A stretch of 64,000 nucleotides of DNA from Lachnospiraceae bacterium. Its GTDB lineage: Bacteria > Bacillota > Clostridia > Lachnospirales > Lachnospiraceae. Location of the stretch: NCBI GenBank assembly GCA_021201665.1, contig JAJQEO010000023.1, positions 43,433 through 107,432 on the forward strand, read 5' to 3'. The position numbers and the translations under genes are program-made. Position 1 is the stretch's first letter. Each line of letters begins with the position of its first letter. Shown here piece after piece: positions 8,123-18,400 of the stretch. Below the pieces are notes generated by a model. It searched no databases. It was not told where the DNA came from and saw nothing but the letters and a program-made list of their open reading frames with translations.

Positions 8123-9481
8123 ATGGCCAAACAGCAAAAGATTTACTGGAAGCTATGGCAAAATAAGGCGGCGATGGAGCACCTGCTGCCGATTGAGGAA
8201 AGCTTTGACCTGATCGAGCGGGAAATACGGCTTGGCGGCCGGGAGGCGGTCTTTTATTTTGTGGATGGGATGATGAATGATGAGGCAATGCTCAAAATTC
8301 TCGATTCGATCCTGAAAATTACTCCCGAAGAAATGCCCGAGGACGCAAATGGGTTTATCAAGAAAATCCCCTACACAGAGGTCGAAACGATCGAAGATTT
8401 TGACCAGGCTGTGCGCATGGTGCTTTCCGGGATGACAATCCTGTTTGTGGACGGATACGGGGAAGCCATCCAGATTGACAGCCGGACTTATCCGGTGCGC
8501 AGTGTGGAGGAGCCGGATATGGACAAGTCCCTGCGCGGCTCGAAGGATGGTTTCGTCGAGACGGTCGTATTTGACACGGCGCTGATCCGAAGACGCATCC
8601 GGGACCCTAATCTGGTGATGGAAATCGTGGAGGTGGGAACTTCCTCGCGCTCGGATGTTGTGCTGTGCTATATGAAAAATCTGATCGATCCGAAGCTGCT
8701 GGAGACCGTGCGGGAGCGGATTGGGGCGATCGACACGCCGGATCTGTGCATGAACCAGCAGAGCCTGGCCGAAGCGCTGATCGGCACTCGCTGGTACAAT
8801 CCCTTCCCCAAATTTAAATTCACCGAGCGACCGGACACAGCCTCCGCCTGCGTTATGGAAGGAAAGCTGACGATTCTCGTAGATAACGCACCTTCGGCGA
8901 TGATCCTGCCGACCTCGGTTTTTGACATGATAGAGGAGGCAAACGACTACTATTTCCCGGCCTGGACCAGCCTCTATCTGAAAATTTCGCGGGTTCTGAT
9001 CCTCATCGTGACGGTATTTCTGACACCGCTTTACCTGCTTCTGATGCAGAACCCGCAGTGGGTGCCGCCTGTATTTGACTTCGTGCTGATCCGGGATGTG
9101 GTCAACATCCCGCTCATCTGGCAGCTGCTGATTCTGGAACTCGCGATCGACGGCCTGCGTCTGGCAGCGCTGAACACGCCGAACATGCTCAGCACACCAT
9201 TGAGCATCTTTGCCGGCCTTGTGCTGGGGGAATTTTCCGTCTCCTCCGGCTGGTTTAACACAGAAGTGATGCTGTATATGGCATTTGTAGCTGTGGCAAA
9301 CTACACACAACCTAATTTTGAACTGGGTTATGCCGTAAAATTCATGCGCATGATTCTGCTGATCCTGACGGCGATTTTCGGCGTGTTCGGATTTGCCGCA
9401 GGCTGTGTCATCCTGCTTTTACTGCTCTGTACGAACAAAACCTTAAGCGGACGGAATTATCTGAATGTGAAACTGAATTAA
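8123..9481 (+). CDS. GerA-family spore germination protein
   Basis: A 452-residue protein of the GerA/SpoVAF family. The long N-terminal hydrophilic domain carries the family signature SLRGSKDGFVET and the arginine-rich segment RRRIRDPNLVMEI. The C-terminal part (about 280-440) has four or five membrane helices, including the conserved NTPNMLSTPLSI segment. GerA subunits sit in the inner spore membrane and take part in germinant sensing and ion release. The usual B and C partners are not adjacent, so this is an orphan subunit, and a SpoVAF-like role is possible. The start at 8123 follows a GGAGG ribosome site; the longer in-frame extension lacks one. Confidence 0.88.
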   Translation: MAKQQKIYWKLWQNKAAMEHLLPIEESFDLIEREIRLGGREAVFYFVDGMMNDEAMLKILDSILKITPEEMPEDANGFIKKIPYTEVETIEDFDQAVRMVLSGMTILFVDGYGEAIQIDSRTYPVRSVEEPDMDKSLRGSKDGFVETVVFDTALIRRRIRDPNLVMEIVEVGTSSRSDVVLCYMKNLIDPKLLETVRERIGAIDTPDLCMNQQSLAEALIGTRWYNPFPKFKFTERPDTASACVMEGKLTILVDNAPSAMILPTSVFDMIEEANDYYFPAWTSLYLKISRVLILIVTVFLTPLYLLLMQNPQWVPPVFDFVLIRDVVNIPLIWQLLILELAIDGLRLAALNTPNMLSTPLSIFAGLVLGEFSVSSGWFNTEVMLYMAFVAVANYTQPNFELGYAVKFMRMILLILTAIFGVFGFAAGCVILLLLLCTNKTLSGRNYLNVKLN

Positions 9482-9490
9482 ATAGACTGG

Positions 9491-9530
9491 TCCTGCCATT
9501 TTCTTAATCGGAGGATGGCGGGAATTCTTT
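9491..9530 (+). terminator. Terminator of the GerA gene
   Basis: tcctgccat pairs with atggcggga (one G-U pair) over a 15-nt loop, followed by attcttt. Confidence 0.6.
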
Positions 9531-9621
9531 GATTAAAGCTCATTTCTAATGGAATCGTTTTGACATGATTGGCATACGAAAAGTTGTTTTGTGCAATTTG
9601 TGCAAAATGTCAAAATAGTTC

Positions 9622-9650
9622 TTGAAATAACTTGAATTATTGTGTATGAT
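9622..9650 (+). promoter_or_regulatory. Sigma-A promoter with a long leader before the phosphoribosyltransferase gene
   Basis: TTGAAA, 17-bp spacer, TATGAT. The predicted start near 9657 leaves a leader of about 227 nt before the ATG at 9884. No known riboswitch class was recognised in that leader. Confidence 0.65.
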
Positions 9651-9883
9651 AATCACATGTGAGTTCCCTTTCGTAAATATGGCGCGAAAGCAGTCGTGGC
9701 TAAATTTTCTGGCGGTCATCAAGCTCAGAAACAGGCGCATCAAACAAATTTATAATAACGACAGGGAGCAAAAGAGCTGGACGCAGTAGATGTGCTATCA
9801 CAGCAAATTGCAGCAAAAACGATAAATACTGCAATAAAAACAATGGAAACAGTGAAAACAAAATAATGCAGGAGGATCAGTTT

Positions 9884-10525
9884 ATGGAAAGCAGAGCTAA
9901 CAGAATTGAGTCGAAATTAAACAACAATGTTGTTATCCGGACAATCCCGGGGCATTTTGCCACGAACCATTCCCATATCAATAATTATGTGGATATGACA
10001 ATTATGAAATGCAGAAAGAGCGAGGCGGCTGCGGCAGCTTCCGTACTGGCGAGAAAATATACAAATAATACATACATTGACACGATCATCTGTATGGACG
10101 GCTGTGAGGTGATCGGTGCTTATCTGGCGGACGACCTGACAGAGTCCGGCATCATGTCCTTGAACCGCCACCAGACGATGTACGTGGTGACGCCGGAGAT
10201 GAACCCGGGCGGGCAGTTGATTTTCCGCGACAATATGCAGATGATGATCAAAGGCAAGCACTGCATCCTGCTGCTCGCCTCTGCGACGACCGGTCGCACG
10301 ATTGCGAGCGCGATTGAGTGCATCCATTATTACGGCGGAATCCTCGAGGGCATCTCCGCGATCTTCAGCGCGAGCCCGGAGGTAGAAGGCTATGAGATCA
10401 ACAGCATCTTCCACGGCGAGGATATCGGCGATTATCAGACCTATGAGGTCGGTCATTGCCCGATGTGCGCTGCTGGACAGAAGATCGACGCGATCGTGAA
10501 CAGCTTTGGGTATTCGAAGCTGTGA
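9884..10525 (+). CDS. Divergent type I phosphoribosyltransferase-like protein (PyrE-like)
   Basis: A 213-residue protein that follows the type I phosphoribosyltransferase pattern: a central strand and loop LLLASATTGRTIASAIECIH followed by YYGG and a second sheet GISAIFSA. In active enzymes the PRPP motif is a hydrophobic run followed by two acidic residues and TTGxT; here the acidic pair is replaced by Ala-Ser (ASATTGRT). A CPMC motif near the C terminus could bind metal. Proteins like this are often named orotate phosphoribosyltransferase, but the motif change makes a non-catalytic or altered role possible. The start at 9884 follows AGGAGG; the ATG at 9866 would put the ribosome site inside the gene. 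Confidence 0.75.
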   Translation: MESRANRIESKLNNNVVIRTIPGHFATNHSHINNYVDMTIMKCRKSEAAAAASVLARKYTNNTYIDTIICMDGCEVIGAYLADDLTESGIMSLNRHQTMYVVTPEMNPGGQLIFRDNMQMMIKGKHCILLLASATTGRTIASAIECIHYYGGILEGISAIFSASPEVEGYEINSIFHGEDIGDYQTYEVGHCPMCAAGQKIDAIVNSFGYSKL

Positions 10526-10632
10526 TTGTGGTCGCCGACAATGCTGGTCGATATGGGGGCATTGAGAAGACAGGCAACACGAATAACCGGATTTACAGAT
10601 GTGTATTTTGATGAGGTTTTTCAGCAATCAGG

Positions 10633-10671
10633 GGCGTCTTGGCTCAATTAGAGCCGGACGCCTTTTTTCTT
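10633..10671 (+). terminator. Strong terminator of the phosphoribosyltransferase gene
   Basis: ggcgtc and ggctc pair with gagcc and gacgcc, followed by a run of six T. Confidence 0.85.
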
Positions 10672-10820
10672 AGAACGTATTGTTTATGGAATGAGTACGG
10701 TGCAGCCTCATGTCTGAAGCTCCGGCTGCGGCTGCATGAATTTTTTGCCCCAAATACTGCTATAAAAATTCTCTGTAAAAATGCTTCTATAAAAAATCCC
10801 CTGAAATACTGAATTCCCTG

Positions 10821-10849
10821 TTGAATTAAGACGGTATTTGTGATATTGT
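10821..10849 (+). promoter_or_regulatory. Sigma-A promoter of the pilus locus
   Basis: TTGAAT, 17-bp spacer, TATTGT, ending 57 bp before the first sortase gene. A palindrome ctgaccc-at-ggtcag at about 10870-10884 lies in the leader and could be an operator. The rest of the 381-bp gap, 10672-10820, is AT-rich without other features. Confidence 0.65.
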
Positions 10850-10906
10850 AACAAAAAGAAAAAAGCTTTCTGACCCATGGTCAGACTATTTTAACAGGGC
10901 GGCAGC

Positions 10907-11770
10907 ATGAAAAAATTATATCCGATGGGGGTGATTTTCCTCATCTTCCTGATCGGGATCGGGTTTATCCTGTATCCTTCGATTGGAAATTTCGTGACAT
11001 TAAATACGGCATCAGTGACGATCGCGGACTACGAGGCGGCACTGGAGGACGAGTCACTGGATCCGGATCCATCTGAGCGTCTGGAGCAGGCGAGACTTTT
11101 CAATACACATCTTTATTATGGAACCAATGAGGAGGATGAAGATAAGTGTCTGAATGTGAATGACGGTGTCATGTGTTATCTGGACATTCCGAAGATCAGC
11201 GTCTATCTGCCAGTTTACTATGGGACTTCGGACGAGGTGCTGCAAAAGGGCTGCGGCTATATTGAAAATACCTCTCTGCCTGTTGGCGGGGAGAATACGA
11301 ACAGCGGCCTTTCCGGACATACGGGTCTGCCGGGCGCTGAGCTTTTATCAAATCTGGACCAGATGGAAGTGGGGGATCTGTTTTATATTCACGTTCTCGG
11401 CGAGATTCTGGCCTATGAGGTTGTGGATGTGGAAGTGGTGGAGCCGGATGATGCCGAGCTGCTGGAAATTGAGCCCGGTCGTGATCTGGTGACACTGGTG
11501 ACCTGTACACCATATGGGATCAACAGTCACCGCCTTCTGGTGCGGGGAGAACGGACAGAGTATATAGTTGATGAGGATGGCGAGGAGACCATCGGCCCGC
11601 AGACTGTAAAGAAGGGGCTGTCCGCGGCGATGAAGCGGCAGCTGCTGGTGATTCTGCTGATCGCAGGAGCCGCCGTGATTGCGGTGCTTAGTGCGTTCAT
11701 TTATAACAGGAGGATGAAACAGACGGTGCGCATTTCTGCTGCGGATGAGGAGAAGACCGAAGGCGATTAA
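10907..11770 (+). CDS. srtC: Class C (pilin) sortase, first of two
   Basis: A 287-residue membrane-anchored transpeptidase with an N-terminal helix (about 6-26) and a C-terminal helix (about 245-265), the topology of pilin-polymerising class C sortases. The catalytic triad is visible: H138 in SGHTGLPGA, C200 in TCTPYG, and R209 in HRLLVRG, with the class-typical nine-residue gap from Cys to Arg. It should join pilin subunits through a lysine isopeptide bond at the outer face of the membrane. It is followed 101 bp later by a second class C sortase and then the pilin gene, all on one strand downstream of a single promoter. Confidence 0.93.
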   Translation: MKKLYPMGVIFLIFLIGIGFILYPSIGNFVTLNTASVTIADYEAALEDESLDPDPSERLEQARLFNTHLYYGTNEEDEDKCLNVNDGVMCYLDIPKISVYLPVYYGTSDEVLQKGCGYIENTSLPVGGENTNSGLSGHTGLPGAELLSNLDQMEVGDLFYIHVLGEILAYEVVDVEVVEPDDAELLEIEPGRDLVTLVTCTPYGINSHRLLVRGERTEYIVDEDGEETIGPQTVKKGLSAAMKRQLLVILLIAGAAVIAVLSAFIYNRRMKQTVRISAADEEKTEGD

Positions 11771-11871
11771 TTGCCAGAGACTTCCGAGGCATTAGCCCGG
11801 GACTCGCTCCGCTTGCCATTCGCTTGCTGCGCAGCAGAGCTGCGGGGAATGAAACCCGAAGGAAACGAATA

Positions 11872-12783
11872 ATGTCGTTTCCTGTAAAATATCAGAAGAG
11901 TGGATTTGTACCTATGAAGCATAGTATCAGACAAAGACTTCCGCTGCTCTTTATTTTTCTTATTCTGGCAGCCGGGGTGGCAATTATGGGCTATCCGGTG
12001 CTGAGCAACTGGTTATGTGAGTATACGGCAAGTGTGGAGATCGCCAGCTATAACTCTGTTCTGGAAGGGCAGGACACCTCCGAGCTGGACGCGATGCTGG
12101 AGGCAGCGGAGGAATACAATGCTGCCTTAAGCGGCAATGGGAATTCGGATTCGGTGGCAGATTATGACAGCCTTCTTGCGCTGACGGACGCGATTGGATA
12201 TATTGAGATTCCGAAGCTCGGGGTATATCTGCCGATTTATCATGGCGTGGATGATGAGGTTCTCCAGAAGGGGATCGGGCATATGCCGGAGACGTCCCTG
12301 CCTGTGGGCGGGGAGTCAACACACGCGGTTTTATCCGGACATACCGGGCTGCCGGCGGCAAAGCTTTTTACGGATCTGGATCAGCTGGAAGTGGGAGATA
12401 TGTTTTATATCCATGTGCTGAACCGGATTCTGGCTTACGAAGTGGATCAGATTAAGGTCGTGCTTCCAGATGAGACGGACGACATTCGGATTGTCGAGGG
12501 AGAGGATTATGTAACGCTGCTCACCTGTACTCCCTATGGTGTCAATTCTCACCGTCTTCTGGTGCGCGGCACACGCACAGAGTATTATCCGGAAGTAGTT
12601 TCCGTACAGGCTCAGGTGGATACGACGACGAAGCAGAAGGTACCGGTGGAGAAGATTCTCTGGTACGGAGCTGTGGCGGCGGGAATTGTCTTACTTTTGA
12701 TCATATTGCTGATTCTTTTTGCCCCTTCGGGGAGGAAAAAGAGGAAGGATACTCAGAATACGGATTCTCCGGATAAAAGTTAG
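11872..12783 (+). CDS. srtC: Class C (pilin) sortase, second of two
   Basis: A paralogue of the preceding gene, 303 residues from the chosen start. The triad is H157 in SGHTGLPAA, C219 in TCTPYG and R228 in HRLLVRG; the 62-residue His-to-Cys spacing equals that of its neighbour. N- and C-terminal membrane helices are present, and the C terminus is a basic GRKKRK tail. The start at 11872 follows aagga at good spacing; an ATG at 11914 (MKHSIRQRL) is a reasonable alternative. Paired class C sortases often divide work between backbone polymerisation and minor pilin addition, yet only one pilin gene is seen here. Confidence 0.92.
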   Translation: MSFPVKYQKSGFVPMKHSIRQRLPLLFIFLILAAGVAIMGYPVLSNWLCEYTASVEIASYNSVLEGQDTSELDAMLEAAEEYNAALSGNGNSDSVADYDSLLALTDAIGYIEIPKLGVYLPIYHGVDDEVLQKGIGHMPETSLPVGGESTHAVLSGHTGLPAAKLFTDLDQLEVGDMFYIHVLNRILAYEVDQIKVVLPDETDDIRIVEGEDYVTLLTCTPYGVNSHRLLVRGTRTEYYPEVVSVQAQVDTTTKQKVPVEKILWYGAVAAGIVLLLIILLILFAPSGRKKRKDTQNTDSPDKS

Positions 12784-12893
12784 AATTAGCTGAGCATTAT
12801 TATTGGCCTTTAAGGCCTGGGTTTTACGCACTGCTGTACTGATATCTGGTATTAGAGAAAGAAGAGGCTATGTAAGAAAGGGTGGGAATTGCT

Positions 12894-15086
12894 GTGAGAT
12901 GGAAGAAAGATTTTTGGCGGAAAATGCTGGTGGGCGTGATGCTTTTCGCGGCGATTCTGGGCGCGCCGTCCGGTGTGTCTGCGGAAGAGACGGGGACGCT
13001 GACCGTGCAGCTGCCTTCAAGCGCGTCCGGCATTGAACTGACGCTCTACCGCGTAGCGGATTACGACGGGGGCAATTATGTATTTACATCTGCTTTTTCC
13101 GGCAGCGGAGTATCGATCACAAACCTAAATGATTCTTCGGAAGCGCAGAGCGCGGCGCAGGAATTGGCAGACTTCGCGGCAGAGCAGAGTCTTTCCGGGC
13201 ACTCAAACAGCAGCAATGATGTGGTTGCCGGAACGGTGACGGCAGACGAAAGCGGCTCGGTAACATTCGACAGTCTTTCTCTGGGACTCTATCTGGTCGC
13301 GCAGACAGATGGCACGGACCTTATGGAGGTGCAGCCTGCTCTGATCCCGGTGCCCTACAGCGGCGCTGACAGCGGGGAGGGATGGATTTACGATGTGACG
13401 GTTTCACTTAAGTATTCCTTCCCTGGCGGAGCAGTGATTCTGACAAAAACGGACGATGCCGGGGATCCGGTTGCGGATGCTGTGTTTGTACTGCAGCAGA
13501 AGGTTTATGTGGACAGTTCTTCGGAAGTGCCGTCTGACGCAGAATCGGGTACGGATGACGAAGGTGTATATTACTGGAAAGAATTCGCGAAGGATTTAAA
13601 GACGAGCGAATATGGACAGATCGTGGTGACCGGGCTTCCGACCGGCGACTTTCGTCTGGTGGAGACGGAAAATCCGGACGGATATGTGAACAGCTATTCG
13701 ACTGTGAACTTTTCGATCAGCGCCGCCGGCACGGTTGAAGAGACGGACGGCCTGTATGCAGCTGCCTCAGGCGATGTACAGGAGCTGACCGCAGTAAACG
13801 CGCGGACAGCGGTGGAGATTGATAAGGTTGATGAGTTTGGTAATGCGGTAGCCGGCGCAAAGCTGGTTATTAAGGACGAGGACGGACATGTAATTCACAC
13901 GGATGAAGGTATTGCTGCCTACGGCATGAATACTACTGAGGGGACAGACATTCTTTACGGGCTTCCGGCCGGCACTTACTACCTGAGTGAGGTGACGGAG
14001 CCGGACGGCTACAAATATACAGCCGACGTGATGTTTACTGTGAGCGAGGACGAGGGTGCGGTGAATAAAGTGACGATGACCGACCCGTCCCTGACCTCGG
14101 AGGAGTCGACACCAGGCGAAGTAACAGAAGGTACGCTGATCGTGACCAAGTCGCTGGTAACTCAGGACGGAATGCATTTGAGTACAGACGAAGCGGAGTA
14201 TTACGTAGCACTTTTTAGTGATGAGGAGTGTACGACGCGTGTCTCCGGCGTAAAAACAATCTATTATTCGGGAACAAGTGCGAGCAGTGTGACATTCGAC
14301 CATCTCGATCTGGATACGACCTATTATGTCTCTGAGACCGATGAATATGGCGAGGCATACATTACCGGCACGACAGCAGACGGGGTGATTTATGCTCCTG
14401 ATTACCCGGATGGCACCTCTGTGAAGCTGACAAAAAGCAGCAGCACGGTGGAATATACGTTTGATAATGTCTTCTATGACCTGCCATCCGGATACTACTA
14501 CACTGGCGAGCTGACAATCACAAAGGAGACTGTCCGCGGAGGCGAGGCATACGATACGGATGAGGTCTTCTATGCGAGAGTTTTCTTAGATTCGGCATAC
14601 ACACAATCTGTGGGCGATATCATTGAACTGGAGATGGACGGCGGGAGCAGCAGCAGCTATACTGTAGAGGTTGGCATAGGAGAAGATTCGAGTACAAGCG
14701 TGACCTACTATGTTGCTGAGACCGACTCTGACGGGAATCCGCTGAGCAACGGCGCAGGACTGGAGTTTACGATATCCATAGATAAGACATCCGTGACGCT
14801 CTCTACAGGCAGCTCTTCGGATACAGTGACGATCACGAATACCTTTGCGGAGGAGGAGACAGAAGAAGAGACAGAAGAGGAGACAGAAGAGGAGACGTCG
14901 GATTCAATAACGACAGGCGGGTCTTCCTCAGATGGAACATCTACGGGAGAAACGACCACATCCTCATCTGTGCAGACGGGAGATGAGACTCCGATCCTTC
15001 TTTATCTGGGACTGTTGCTGGCGGCACTGAGCATATTGCTTGCGGCAGGGATTCGCGGACAATTGCGAAAGAAAGCCGGACAGTAA
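12894..15086 (+). CDS. Cna-B domain backbone pilin with VQTGD sorting signal
   Basis: A 730-residue surface protein. The signal peptide (KKDFWRKM, a hydrophobic core, then GVSAEE) is followed by a D1-like domain and Cna-B/SpaA-type repeats at AVILTKTDDAGDPVADAVF, AVEIDKVDEFGNAVAGAKL and ELTITKETVRGGEAY. Glutamates in LVETENPDGY and LSEVTEPDGY fit isopeptide-forming positions. The end has an acidic EEET repeat stalk, a VQTGD sorting motif, a membrane helix and a KK tail. The usual YPK pilin motif is not seen; YDVTVSLKYS sits where it would be expected, so its Lys is the candidate linkage residue. The GTG at 12894 is preferred because GGTGG lies 8 bp upstream; a GTG at 12882 is in frame. Confidence 0.9.
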   Translation: MRWKKDFWRKMLVGVMLFAAILGAPSGVSAEETGTLTVQLPSSASGIELTLYRVADYDGGNYVFTSAFSGSGVSITNLNDSSEAQSAAQELADFAAEQSLSGHSNSSNDVVAGTVTADESGSVTFDSLSLGLYLVAQTDGTDLMEVQPALIPVPYSGADSGEGWIYDVTVSLKYSFPGGAVILTKTDDAGDPVADAVFVLQQKVYVDSSSEVPSDAESGTDDEGVYYWKEFAKDLKTSEYGQIVVTGLPTGDFRLVETENPDGYVNSYSTVNFSISAAGTVEETDGLYAAASGDVQELTAVNARTAVEIDKVDEFGNAVAGAKLVIKDEDGHVIHTDEGIAAYGMNTTEGTDILYGLPAGTYYLSEVTEPDGYKYTADVMFTVSEDEGAVNKVTMTDPSLTSEESTPGEVTEGTLIVTKSLVTQDGMHLSTDEAEYYVALFSDEECTTRVSGVKTIYYSGTSASSVTFDHLDLDTTYYVSETDEYGEAYITGTTADGVIYAPDYPDGTSVKLTKSSSTVEYTFDNVFYDLPSGYYYTGELTITKETVRGGEAYDTDEVFYARVFLDSAYTQSVGDIIELEMDGGSSSSYTVEVGIGEDSSTSVTYYVAETDSDGNPLSNGAGLEFTISIDKTSVTLSTGSSSDTVTITNTFAEEETEEETEEETEEETSDSITTGGSSSDGTSTGETTTSSSVQTGDETPILLYLGLLLAALSILLAAGIRGQLRKKAGQ

Positions 15087-15124
15087 GATAGCTTGCAGGA
15101 GGGAAAGTATTTACTATAATTACC

Positions 15125-15166
15125 GAAACGGACGGGGAGTACTCCTTACCTTGTCCGTTTCTTTTT
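15125..15166 (+). terminator. Terminator of the pilus locus
   Basis: A 13-bp stem, gaaacggacgggg with ccttgtccgtttc (two G-U pairs), followed by five T. Confidence 0.85.
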
Positions 15167-15333
15167 GACCGCACTGGCTGCGAAGGGAAATTAATGGCTT
15201 TGCCCACGTCGTAAGGTTTTTTTCTTGCTGGCGCGGCAGTTGTGATGAAAAGAACATGTAATGCCCCTTCCCAGCAGCAAAAAAATGTGGTAGGATAGGC
15301 ACTGGACAAAAAATTTTAAGGAAATCTCTGGTA

Positions 15334-15356
15334 CAGGGGAACAGCATGTTCCCCTG
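15334..15356. other. Perfect 10-bp inverted repeat in the leader of carB
   Basis: caggggaaca and tgttcccctg flank a 3-nt centre. There is no T-run, so it is not a simple terminator. It does not match the PyrR-binding loop. It could be an operator or an RNA hairpin. The rest of the 354-bp gap holds a short piece resembling the composite repeat (cccacgtcgtaagg, near 15200). Confidence 0.5.
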
Positions 15357-15440
15357 ACCGCTGTGCGCAGCCTCGGCAGGCTCTGACAAGATAGCTTTCT
15401 TGCGTAGGTGTGTGCATATCAAAAAACAGGAGGACTTCTC

Positions 15441-18400
15441 ATGCCAAAGAGGACAGATATCCACAAGGTTTTGATTATTGGCTCTGGACCGATTATCATC
15501 GGACAGGCCTGTGAGTTTGACTATTCCGGTACGCAGGCGTGCAAGGCGTTAAAAAAGCTGGGCTACGAGATTGTGCTGGTTAATTCGAATCCGGCGACAA
15601 TCATGACAGACCCGGAGATCGCGGATGTTACGTATATCGAGCCGCTGAATGTGACACGGCTGGAGCAGATTATTGAGAAGGAGCGCCCGGACGCGCTGCT
15701 GCCAAACCTGGGCGGACAGTCCGGCCTGAATCTCTGCGCCGAGCTTGCGAACACCGGTGTCCTGGAAAAATATCACGTACAGGTGATTGGTGTTCAGGTG
15801 GACGCGATTGAGCGGGGCGAGGACCGCATCGCGTTTAAAAATACGATGAACGCGCTTGGCATCGAGATGGCCAGAAGCCAGGTATCCTACAGTGTTGAGG
15901 AGGCCCTTGCCATCGCGGATGATCTGGGATATCCGGTGGTGCTGCGCCCGGCTTATACGATGGGAGGAGCCGGCGGCGGCCTGGTTTATAATAAGGAAGA
16001 GCTAAAGACGGTCTGCGCACGCGGTCTGCAGGCGAGCCTGGTCGGGCAGGTGCTTGTGGAGGAGTCGGTGCTGGGCTGGGAGGAACTGGAGCTGGAGGTG
16101 ATCCGTGATAAGGACAATAACATGATCACCGTCTGCTTTATCGAGAACATTGATCCGATGGGCGTGCACACCGGGGATTCGTTCTGTGCGGCGCCGATGC
16201 TGACGATTTCGGAGGAGGTACAGAAGCGCCTGCAGGAGCAGGCCTACAGGATCGTAGAATCCGTGCAGGTGATCGGCGGCACCAATGTGCAGTTTGCCCA
16301 TGACCCAAAGACGGACCGGATTGTCGTGATTGAGATCAACCCGCGCACATCCCGTTCCTCCGCGCTGGCATCCAAGGCGACCGGATTCCCGATCGCGCTG
16401 GTATCGGCGATGCTGGCGAGCGGGCTGTCTCTTTCGGAGATTCCCTGCGGGAAATATGGTACGCTGGATAAATACGTGCCGGACGGGGATTACGTGGTCA
16501 TCAAATTTGCGCGGTGGGCTTTTGAAAAATTCAAGGGCGTGGAGGATAAGCTTGGCACGCAGATGCGCGCGGTCGGCGAGGTCATGAGCATCGGCAAGAC
16601 CTATAAGGAGGCGTTTCAGAAAGCCATCCGCTCTCTGGAAATCGGCCGTTATGGTCTCGGACACGCGAAGAATTTTGACAAAAAGTCAAAGGAAGAGCTG
16701 CTCTCCATGCTGATCACACCATCGAGCGGGCGTCATTTCATTATGTATGAGGCACTGCGCAAGGGCGCGACTGTGGAAGAAATTTATGAGATCACGAAGG
16801 TAAAAACTTATTTCATTGAACAGATGAAGGAGCTGGTGGAGGAGGAAGAAGCACTGAGCGCCAATAAGGGAAGTCTTCCATCGGACGAGGCTCTGATTTC
16901 TGCGAAAAAGGACGGCTTCTCTGATAAATATTTAAGCCAGATTCTGGAGGTTCCGGAGGACGATATCCGTGCCCGCAGGCTGGAGCTTGGCGTGGAGGAG
17001 GCCTGGGAGGGCGTCCATGTGAGCGGTACGCCGGACAGCGCTTATTATTATTCGACCTACAATGCGGCGGATAAAAATCCTGTTTCGCAGGACAAACCAA
17101 AGATTATGATCCTTGGCGGCGGACCGAACCGTATCGGACAGGGCATCGAGTTCGACTATTGCTGTGTTCACGCCTCCTGGGCCCTGAAAAAGCTTGGTTT
17201 TGAGACCATTATTGTCAACTGTAACCCGGAGACCGTCTCGACGGATTACGATACCTCAGATAAGCTGTATTTTGAGCCGCTGACCCTGGAAGACGTCCTG
17301 AGTATTTACCATAAGGAAAAACCACTCGGCGTCATCGCGCAGTTTGGCGGACAGACGCCGCTGAACCTGGCGGCTGATCTGGAAAGAAATGGAGTAAAGA
17401 TTCTGGGTACCGCCCCGTCCGTGATTGACCTGGCGGAGGATCGTGACCAGTTCCGCGCCATGATGGAGAAGCTGGAGATTCCGATGCCGGAGTCCGGAAT
17501 GGCGGTCAACGCAGAGGAGGCTAAGGCGATCGCGGCGCAGATCGGGTATCCGGTCATGGTTCGTCCTTCCTATGTTCTCGGCGGGAGAGGCATGGAGATC
17601 GTCTATGACGATGAGAGTATGGAAGATTATATGGCGGCTGCGGTCGGCGTGACACCTGACCGTCCGATTCTGATAGATCGTTTCCTGAACCATGCCATGG
17701 AGTGCGAGGCAGATGCGATCTGTGACGGCACGCATGCTTTTGTACCGGCCGTGATGGAGCATATTGAACTGGCCGGAATCCATTCCGGTGATTCCGCATG
17801 CATCCTTCCGTCCGTTCATATTTCAGAGAAAAATGTTAATACTATCAAGGAATACACGAAGAAAATTGCCCAGGAGATGCATGTAAAGGGTCTGATGAAT
17901 ATGCAGTACGCGATCGAGAACGACCGTGTATTTGTACTCGAAGCAAACCCGCGCGCGTCACGGACCGTACCGCTTGTTTCCAAGGTGTGCAACATCCGCA
18001 TGGTGCCGATCGCGACAGACATTATTACCTCGGAGCTTACCGGGCGTCCGTCACCGGTGTCGGCACTGAAGGAGCAGAACATTCCGAACTATGGGGTGAA
18101 GGAAGCAGTATTCCCGTTCAATATGTTCCCGGAGGTCGATCCGCTGCTCGGGCCGGAGATGCGCTCCACCGGAGAGGTGCTGGGACTTTCCCCGTCCTAT
18201 GGCGAGGCTTTTTACAAGGCGCAGGAGGCGACGCAGACCAGACTGCCGCTGGAGGGTACTGTGCTGATCTCCGTCAGCGGCAGGGATAAGCCGGAGGTCG
18301 TGGAGATTGCGCGCAGCTTTGCAGAGGATGGATTTAAGATTCTGGCAACTGGCTCGACTTATGAGCTGATTGCGGCGAACGGAATCAAGGCAGAAAAGGT

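Noticed and set aside
8153..9310. 385-residue minus-strand reading frame opposite the GerA gene
   Set aside because: Its translation is rich in His, Arg and Gln with no domain, it has no ribosome site, and the plus-strand frame encodes a clear GerA protein.
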